Of a DNA stretch of 40,730 bases, positions 39,198 through 40,730 are shown piece after piece; the first letter of the stretch is position 1, and each line of letters opens with the position of its first letter. This DNA is from Deltaproteobacteria bacterium (GTDB taxonomy: Bacteria > Myxococcota_A > UBA9042), in the NCBI GenBank assembly GCA_016218865.1, contig JACRCU010000115.1, positions 1 through 40,730 on the forward strand. Reading direction: 5' to 3'. The notes beneath the pieces are model-generated. The model was not told the origin of the DNA. It ran no database searches and was given only the letters and a program-made list of their open reading frames with translations. The translations under genes were made by a program, and so were the position numbers.

Positions 39198-39439
39198 ACG
39201 CCGCCACTCGATCAGCGCGGTCCGGCGTCGGCTGGTCAGACCGTCGACCCGCCCTTGTGCGTCGCAAAGCAGTGCCATGTGGAACGGGCCGCGTCACGAG
39301 TATGCAAAACCACGAAGTGCCGCCCGCAAAGGTTGCGCAACCTGCGCAGTCACGCTAAGAAGGCGGGTGGGTCGTTGCGACGCGGGTTGCTCGCGGAGGC
39401 GGTCCCAGCCGTCCCAGCCCGCCCTGCCCGGAGGAGCCC
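39198..39439. other. Intergenic region, nothing recognised
   Basis: A 242-base gap before the zinc-ribbon/GYF gene. No RNA gene, strong promoter or terminator was seen; the short ORFs lack ribosome sites. Confidence 0.4.
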
Positions 39440-40730
39440 GTGAGGTTTACCTGCCCTAGCTGTGCAAAATCATACCGCTTGCCGCCAGAACGTCTGGGGC
39501 CGGCGGGGCGGGCCCAGATCAGCTGCCCCAATTGCAAGGCCGTGGTGCTGGTCAAGACCGGGCAGGACGAGAACTTGATCTGCCAACTGCTCGGCCCCGG
39601 CGCCGGCAGTGACGGTGCAGCACCCACGGCAGCCGGCAGTCCGGCGCGCACCAGCGGCGCGGTTGCGGCCGCGGTCCCGCCGACCTGGTTCGTGGTCATC
39701 GATCGCGAGAAGGTGGGCCCGCTCAACCCGGCGCAGATCGCCGAGAAACTCGCCTCGGGCGCTCTGACCATCCACAATCTGGCCTGGCAAAAAGGCATGG
39801 CCGGCTGGACCAAGATCGAAGAACTGCCGGACTTGCTGAAGGAACTGGCCAGGACCGGCCAAGTCGCACAGGCGCGCCAATCCGGCGGTATCGCCCCGCA
39901 GCCCGTTGCTGCGCAGCCTGTGGCCGCCCAGCCTGTGGCCGCCCAGCCCGCGGCGCCTCAGCCGGCGGCGCGACCCACCCAGCCCGCACCGGCCCCCAGT
40001 GCGCCGCACCCAGCCCACACCAGTCCGCCCGCGGCCGCCAAGTCCAGCCCGCAGCCTGTCGCTGCGCGCACTTCGCAGTCGGTCCCGCAGCCGCGCCCGG
40101 TGGCGCCGCGCCCGCCGATGCCTCTGCCCAGCGCGGCCGGCAACGACGACGACGGCGGCGGCCCGACCCTGGAAGCCGCCATTCCGCTGCCCGCACCCCG
40201 CGCCGAGCCCAAGGCCCCGGCCAAGCCGCCGGCCCCGGCCCCGCTGCCGAGTGCGCCCAACAAGGCCCCGTCGACCAACAAGGGGCACCACGACGCCCAC
40301 GGCGACGACTTCTTTGGCAAGCACCACGATCTGGGCGAGGTCGACTTTTCGCTGCCCGACCCCAACAAGCACAAGCCAACCAAAGAGGAATATCAGAATC
40401 TTATCCAAGAATTCAGCGTGATGTTCCGCCTGGACAAGCGCACCAAGCGGCAAAAGGTGCTCATCGCCGTAGTGTTGGCGTCGCTGCTGCTGGGTGCGAT
40501 CAGCTTTGGCGTGGTCCTGGCGGTCGGCGCCAACAAGAAGAAGCAGCTCATCCGCGACAGCAAGGAAATCCTGGCCTTGTTCGACCTGGGCTACAAGCAG
40601 GCGGTGACGCCGGCGGTCTCGGGCGACAACGGTGACGCGGCGACGGCCGATCCCAAGGCGGCGGGTGCAACGGGTCCTGCGGGCGCCGTGGCTGCGGCCA
40701 AGAAAGCCGAGCCGGCCAAGGTGTCGATGA
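39440..40730 (+). CDS. Zinc-ribbon/GYF-domain membrane protein, truncated by right edge
   Basis: The first 430 residues of a protein that runs off the window. Residues 1-36 form an MJ0042-type zinc ribbon (CPSC...CPNC with YRLPPERLG between). Residues about 78-135 are a GYF_2-type domain (WFVVIDREKVGPLN ... LAWQKGMAGW). A Pro/Ala/Gln linker of about 150 residues with AAQPV repeats follows, then a charged stretch, one membrane helix (about 340-365) and the beginning of an extracytoplasmic region. This layout is common in Myxococcota and thought to mediate protein-protein contacts near the membrane. The GTG at 39440 has GAGGAG 3 bases upstream. Confidence 0.85.
   Translation, partial: MRFTCPSCAKSYRLPPERLGPAGRAQISCPNCKAVVLVKTGQDENLICQLLGPGAGSDGAAPTAAGSPARTSGAVAAAVPPTWFVVIDREKVGPLNPAQIAEKLASGALTIHNLAWQKGMAGWTKIEELPDLLKELARTGQVAQARQSGGIAPQPVAAQPVAAQPVAAQPAAPQPAARPTQPAPAPSAPHPAHTSPPAAAKSSPQPVAARTSQSVPQPRPVAPRPPMPLPSAAGNDDDGGGPTLEAAIPLPAPRAEPKAPAKPPAPAPLPSAPNKAPSTNKGHHDAHGDDFFGKHHDLGEVDFSLPDPNKHKPTKEEYQNLIQEFSVMFRLDKRTKRQKVLIAVVLASLLLGAISFGVVLAVGANKKKQLIRDSKEILALFDLGYKQAVTPAVSGDNGDAATADPKAAGATGPAGAVAAAKKAEPAKVSM

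Overview
The window is GC-rich, densely packed chromosomal DNA of a diderm (Gram-negative) bacterium. Several features suggest Myxococcota or a related former deltaproteobacterial lineage: a secreted lipoprotein with an Asp-rich linker, CNGxDDDCDG metal-binding repeats and a Gly-rich tail; FHA-domain and zinc-ribbon/GYF proteins with long Pro-rich linkers; and large multihaem cytochromes c. This placement is inferred from gene content; there is no rRNA or marker phylogeny here.

Layout. 1-566 (minus): 5' part of an FHA-domain gene running off the left edge. 1010-4005 (plus): dnaK and a CbpA-type dnaJ. 4162-9909 (plus): an exported protein with a glucodextranase-C-like domain, a membrane-anchored Cys-repeat/OmpA-like protein, and creB-creC-creD, with CreB-box direct repeats (TTCAC-N6-TTCAC) just before creD. 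9910-18236 (minus): a tightly coupled five-gene operon, read from 18236 downward: 23-haem cytochrome, 13-haem cytochrome, 20-haem lipoprotein cytochrome, predicted outer-membrane beta-barrel, and a membrane protein fusing a transmembrane region, a ferredoxin-like domain and an FAD/NAD(P)H module. It looks like a complete trans-envelope electron conduit with 56 haem-binding motifs. 18392-19657 (minus): a membrane protein of unknown function. 19694-19765 (minus): tRNA-Gly(CCC) with its own promoter. 19863-24744 (minus): phoH, pgpH, ybeY and a small lipoprotein. 24890-25765 (plus): ssb and a small dimeric alpha/beta-barrel protein, then a terminator. 25927-28851 (plus): the MopE-like lipoprotein gene, interrupted by an in-frame amber codon. 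28862-30625 (minus): the large subunit of a B12-dependent acyl-CoA mutase with isobutyryl-CoA-mutase-type substrate residues. 30686-37502 (plus): tilS, ftsH, folP, cdaA, cdaR and lysC. 37647-38561 (minus): a cupin_5/hotdog thioesterase fusion. 38685-39197 (plus): a protein of unknown function. 39440 to the right edge (plus): a zinc-ribbon/GYF membrane protein, incomplete.

How the genes work together. The housekeeping blocks cover protein folding and turnover (DnaK/DnaJ, FtsH), RNA maturation (YbeY, PhoH, TilS), and both synthesis (CdaA, CdaR) and degradation (PgpH) of cyclic di-AMP. CreBC with its box before creD is a self-contained envelope or metabolic stress regulon. The cytochrome operon is the most unusual part: its gene order, coupled translation and protein types suggest electron transfer between an inner-membrane flavin/Fe-S enzyme and the cell surface. 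The direction of flow and the physiological partner cannot be read from the sequence. No CRISPR array, insertion sequence, prophage or replication origin was seen.
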